This document shows positions 4,982-7,665 of a stretch of 7,665 bases of DNA, piece by piece (positions within the stretch are counted from its first letter, which is position 1; every line of letters starts with the position of its first letter). Under the pieces are notes generated by a model. The model was not told where the DNA came from, did not search any database, and was given only the letters and a program-made list of their open reading frames with translations. A program made the position numbers and the translations under genes. Source of the stretch: Accumulibacter sp. (GTDB lineage Bacteria > Pseudomonadota > Gammaproteobacteria > Burkholderiales > Rhodocyclaceae); assembly GCA_031284185.1 (NCBI GenBank), contig JAITAJ010000173.1:1-7665 (forward strand), given 5' to 3'.

Positions 4982-6121
4982 ATGCAGGATTGGCAGTTTC
5001 CCACGCCCGCTTTCCTACCGCGCCTAACCGGCCCCGCCTTGGCCGTTCGGCAACAATCCGGCCAATCTTCCGGGCGCTCCGGGATGAGACCGCGCCTCGT
5101 CCGCCGCGCGGGCGGATGGTCGCTCGGCTGCCTCCAGGGCGGCGTGGGTCTGGCGTTCGCGGCTCTGGCATGGAGCCTCGCGGCAACGGCGTCCGGCGAC
5201 GAACGAGGTGACGCCCGCCCGCCCGCCGCGTATCCGCCGGTCACGGTGCAGGTCTGCGGCGCGCCGGCGCGTTTCGACACGCCGCCCAGACGCGCGGTCA
5301 CGCATGACGTCAACCTCACCGAGATGTTTCTGGCGCTCGACCTCGAGGATCGGATGGCGGGCTACAGCGGGATTCGCTCCTCCAAGACCGTCGCGCCGGA
5401 GTATCGCGCCCGACTGGAAAGGCTGCCCCTCTTGTCGGACAAGGGCCTGAGCCTGGAAGCCCTCGTCGGCGCGGGCGCGGATTTCGTCTTCGGGGGCTGG
5501 AGCTACGGCTTCCAGCCCGGCGAAGTCACGCCCGAGGCGCTGGCGCGGTTCGGCATCGGCTCCTACATCCTGAGCGAATCCTGCATTCGCGTCGGCGCGC
5601 GACGGAAAGTCTCGCTGGAAGATACCTTCGACGACCTCCTCAATCTGGGCCGCATCTTCCGGATCGAAGCGCGCGCCCGCGCCTTCATCGACCGCCAGCG
5701 GGCCGAACTGGCGAAAATCGCCGCGGCGCTCTCCGGCGTGAAGACCCGCCCGCGCGTCTTCGTCTACGATAGCGGCGAAACCGTCCCGCTGACCACCGGG
5801 CGCTTCGCCATGCCGCAGGCGATGATCGAACTGGCGGGCGGCGCGAACATATTCGACGATCTGCCCAACAGCTGGATGCGGGCCAACTGGGAAGACGTCA
5901 TCCACCGCGACCCGGAGTGGATCGTCATCATCGATTACGGACAGCCCAACGCGGCGGGCAAGATCGCCTTCCTGCTCGCCAGGCAGGAACTCGCGCAGGT
6001 GACGGCGATCCGGGAACGCCGCTTCGTCACGCTCGACTACGCCGCCGCCACGCCGGGGCCGCGCAATGTCGAAAGCGTCCGCGCGCTGGCAAAAGCCCTG
6101 CATCCCGAAGCCTTCCGCTGA
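4982..6121 (+). CDS. Periplasmic substrate-binding protein of a corrinoid-type ABC importer (BtuF/FepB-like)
   Basis: This 379-residue protein resembles the class III (BtuF/FepB) binding proteins that serve FecCD-type permeases. Recognisable parts are the N-lobe opening VQVCGAPARFDTPPRRAV, the helix THDVNLTEMFLALDL, SLEALVGAGADFVFGGWSYG, the long inter-lobe helix about residues 214-250, and the C-lobe with ANWEDVIHRDPEWIVIIDYG. Cys93 and Cys201 could form a disulfide. It should capture a corrinoid in the periplasm and deliver it to the permease encoded next, judged from the upstream cobalamin riboswitch; an iron-siderophore ligand is the alternative from family alone. The start is uncertain: 4982 has the best Shine-Dalgarno, but the Sec signal peptide (RPRLVRR, hydrophobic stretch, AxA-type end at about residues 69-71) would begin naturally at the ATG at 5084 (345 residues). 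The permease gene starts 9 nt after the stop. Confidence 0.88.
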   Translation: MQDWQFPTPAFLPRLTGPALAVRQQSGQSSGRSGMRPRLVRRAGGWSLGCLQGGVGLAFAALAWSLAATASGDERGDARPPAAYPPVTVQVCGAPARFDTPPRRAVTHDVNLTEMFLALDLEDRMAGYSGIRSSKTVAPEYRARLERLPLLSDKGLSLEALVGAGADFVFGGWSYGFQPGEVTPEALARFGIGSYILSESCIRVGARRKVSLEDTFDDLLNLGRIFRIEARARAFIDRQRAELAKIAAALSGVKTRPRVFVYDSGETVPLTTGRFAMPQAMIELAGGANIFDDLPNSWMRANWEDVIHRDPEWIVIIDYGQPNAAGKIAFLLARQELAQVTAIRERRFVTLDYAAATPGPRNVESVRALAKALHPEAFR

Positions 6122-6130
6122 TTCCCCGCC

Positions 6131-7186
6131 ATGAGCTCCCGCCGCCTCGTCCTGCTGCTGATCTTCCTGTGCCTCCTGTTGCTGGCCTCGATCAATCTTG
6201 CCGTCACGCTGGGGCCGGTCGAGATTTCCGGCGCCACCACCTGGCGAATCGCGTATTCCGAGGCGCTGCGCCTCCTCGGCCTCGATTCGCCCACCGGGGA
6301 ATGGACGCCTGCCCAATACAACATCATCTGGCGGATTCGTTTCCCCCGGGTCTTGCTGGCCGCGCTGGTGGGGAGCGCCCTGGCCGTGGTGGGCGTGACC
6401 ATGCAGGCGATGGTGCGCAATCCGCTCGCCGACCCCTATCTCTTGGGCGTCTCTTCCGGCGCCTCGGTCGGCGCGGTCAGCGTGCTGGCTCATGGCGCGT
6501 TTGCCTTTGCCGGCGATCATGCCATGTCCCTGGGCGCCTTTCTCGGCGCGGCGCTCGCCTCCGCGCTGGTGTATCAGGTGGCCCGGATCCACGGCCATCT
6601 GTCCGCCGCGCGCCTGATTCTGGGCGGCGTGGCCGTGGGCTATTTTCTCTCCGGCCTCACCAGCCTGATGACGCTGACCGCCGATCAGCGCGAGCTGGCG
6701 CGCTCGGCGCTCTCCTGGATACTGGGGAGCGTGGCGGGCGCGCAATGGAGCCATCTGGGCCTGCCGTTTCTGGCCTTCGCGCTCTGCGCGCTCGGGCTGT
6801 TTTCGCAGTCCCGCGCCCTGGACGCGCTGCTATTGGGCGACGAAACGGCCTCGACGCTGGGCGTGGATGCCGCCCGGATTCGCCGCGCCCTGTTTCTGAT
6901 CACCTCCTTCCTGACCGGAATCATGGTGGCCGTGAGCGGCGCGATCGGCTTCATCGGCCTGATGGTGCCCCATGCCACGCGGATGCTGGTCGGTTCCGGG
7001 CATCGCCGGGTGTTGCCGGTCGGCGCCCTGACCGGCGCGATCTTCCTCGTCTGGGTCGACGTCATCGCCCGCACCGCGTTTCAGCCCATCGAAGTCCCGG
7101 TCGGCGTGATCACGGCCCTCCTGGGCGGCCCGTTCTTCGTCTGGCTGCTCTGCCGCCACGGGCGGACGCCGGGAATGCGCTCATGA
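6131..7186 (+). CDS. FecCD/BtuC-family ABC transporter permease
   Basis: This 351-residue integral membrane protein has the usual length of BtuC/FecCD permeases and probably about ten transmembrane helices, beginning with a very hydrophobic helix at about 5-27. Family motifs are RIRFPR (68-73), MQAMVRNPLADPYLLGVSSGA (91-111), LGDETASTLGVD (235-246, the cytoplasmic region that contacts the ATPase), GLMVPHATRMLVG (276-288) and VPVGVITALLGGPFF (322-336). Two copies would form the inner-membrane channel that receives substrate from the binding protein. Its position behind a B12 riboswitch points to corrinoid import, as for BtuC, though the sequence family also includes haem and siderophore permeases. 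The ATG has no evident Shine-Dalgarno. The end overlaps the ATPase gene as ATGA, so those two products are probably made in step. Confidence 0.93.
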   Translation: MSSRRLVLLLIFLCLLLLASINLAVTLGPVEISGATTWRIAYSEALRLLGLDSPTGEWTPAQYNIIWRIRFPRVLLAALVGSALAVVGVTMQAMVRNPLADPYLLGVSSGASVGAVSVLAHGAFAFAGDHAMSLGAFLGAALASALVYQVARIHGHLSAARLILGGVAVGYFLSGLTSLMTLTADQRELARSALSWILGSVAGAQWSHLGLPFLAFALCALGLFSQSRALDALLLGDETASTLGVDAARIRRALFLITSFLTGIMVAVSGAIGFIGLMVPHATRMLVGSGHRRVLPVGALTGAIFLVWVDVIARTAFQPIEVPVGVITALLGGPFFVWLLCRHGRTPGMRS

Positions 7187-7665
7187 GGCTGGAAACCGAA
7201 GCCCTCCGCTGGGAAAAGGACGCCCGGCGCATCGTCGACGAAGTTTCGCTGCGCGTGGCTCCCGGAGAATTCGTCGGGCTGATTGGCCCCAACGGCAGCG
7301 GCAAATCCTCGCTGCTGCGCATGATCTATCGCGTGCTGCGTCCCAGCGCCGGTTGGGTCGCGCTGGACGGGCAATCGGTATGGCGCCTGTCGGCGCGAGA
7401 AAATGCCCGGCGCATGGCGGTGCTCGCGCAGGAAAACGGCGGCGAATTCGATTTTTCCGTCCGCGAGGTCGTCTCGATGGGGCGCACGCCGCACAAGACC
7501 TTCTTTGCCCAGGATCGCGCCGAAGACCGCGAGGCGGTCGACGCGGCCCTTCGGCGCGTCGGCGCGGCACACTTGGCGGAACGCTCCTTCCTGACGCTCT
7601 CCGGCGGCGAGAAGCAGCGCGTCCTGATCGCGCGCGCCCTCGCCCAGGAAGCCCGCGTCCTGGTG
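7183..7665 (+). CDS. ABC transporter ATP-binding protein (BtuD/FecE-like), partial at the right edge
   Basis: The first 161 codons are present, with no stop before the window ends. Walker A is GPNGSGKS (35-42), the Q-loop Gln is Gln83 in VLAQEN, and the ABC signature is LSGGEKQR (139-146). The visible sequence ends at ARVLV, the hydrophobic lead-in to Walker B, so the Walker B acidic residues, D-loop and H-loop lie outside the window. Family members are about 250-270 residues, so roughly 100 are missing. The fragment is intact as far as it goes. Two copies would power the permease encoded upstream, with which it overlaps by ATGA. The corrinoid specificity is inferred from the riboswitch, not from this protein. 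Confidence 0.93.
   Translation, partial: MRLETEALRWEKDARRIVDEVSLRVAPGEFVGLIGPNGSGKSSLLRMIYRVLRPSAGWVALDGQSVWRLSARENARRMAVLAQENGGEFDFSVREVVSMGRTPHKTFFAQDRAEDREAVDAALRRVGAAHLAERSFLTLSGGEKQRVLIARALAQEARVLV

Noticed and set aside
5084..5195. Lipoprotein signal in the binding protein (Cys in WSLGC)
   Set aside because: The lipobox -3 position is Ser, and the hydrophobic stretch lies after the Cys, so a Sec signal peptide with an AxA-type site fits better.
5024..6754. 576-codon open frame on the minus strand opposite the binding-protein and permease genes
   Set aside because: It is antisense to two genes with clear family motifs, has Gly/Gln/Arg-rich composition typical of shadow frames in GC-rich DNA, and shows no recognisable domain.

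Overview
The window is GC-rich DNA, at a little over 60% GC by eye. It looks like a Gram-negative proteobacterium, most likely a betaproteobacterium; Rhodocyclales is a guess. The reasons are a textbook OmpR/EnvZ pair with a periplasmic sensor domain, an exported solute-binding protein, and strong GC bias at third codon positions. No rRNA, tRNA, CRISPR array or transposase is visible.

Layout: (1) Positions 1-about 600 hold no gene I can defend. There are overlapping open frames on both strands, one running off the left edge, then two hairpins (420-494) and a short array of CTGTCYTCTG-like repeats (504-566). (2) Positions 626-4451 form a tightly packed plus-strand block: a 4-hydroxyphenylpyruvate-dioxygenase-like VOC protein, a xylose-isomerase-like TIM-barrel protein, OmpR and EnvZ. 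Gaps are 4 nt, 1 nt and an ATGA overlap, so the four genes are probably co-transcribed and translationally coupled. (3) Positions 4452-4981 are a regulatory intergenic region: a candidate terminator, a candidate extended -10 promoter, a clear cobalamin riboswitch and a downstream expression-platform hairpin. (4) Positions 4982-7665 are a BtuFCD/FecBCD-type importer: periplasmic binding protein, FecCD-type permease, and an ATPase cut by the right edge just before Walker B. The riboswitch implies that cobalamin or another corrinoid is the substrate and that expression falls when B12 is plentiful.

The most unusual part is the first gene pair. The two proteins resemble the two halves of QuiC-type 3-dehydroshikimate dehydratases (TIM barrel plus HPPD-like domain), but here they are separate genes in reversed order. 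By motif alignment both have lost expected metal ligands: two His of the HPPD-type Fe site (Leu170 and Arg238 in their place), and the first Glu of the barrel site (Lys139), with the last Glu changed to Asp249. They may be a paired non-catalytic or re-purposed module, placed directly upstream of and coupled to ompR-envZ.

A second oddity is that this block is bracketed by similar repeat arrays in opposite orientation (504-566 and 4406-4448). The right array coincides exactly with the last 14 codons of envZ. All homology statements rest on recognition by eye; no database search was run.
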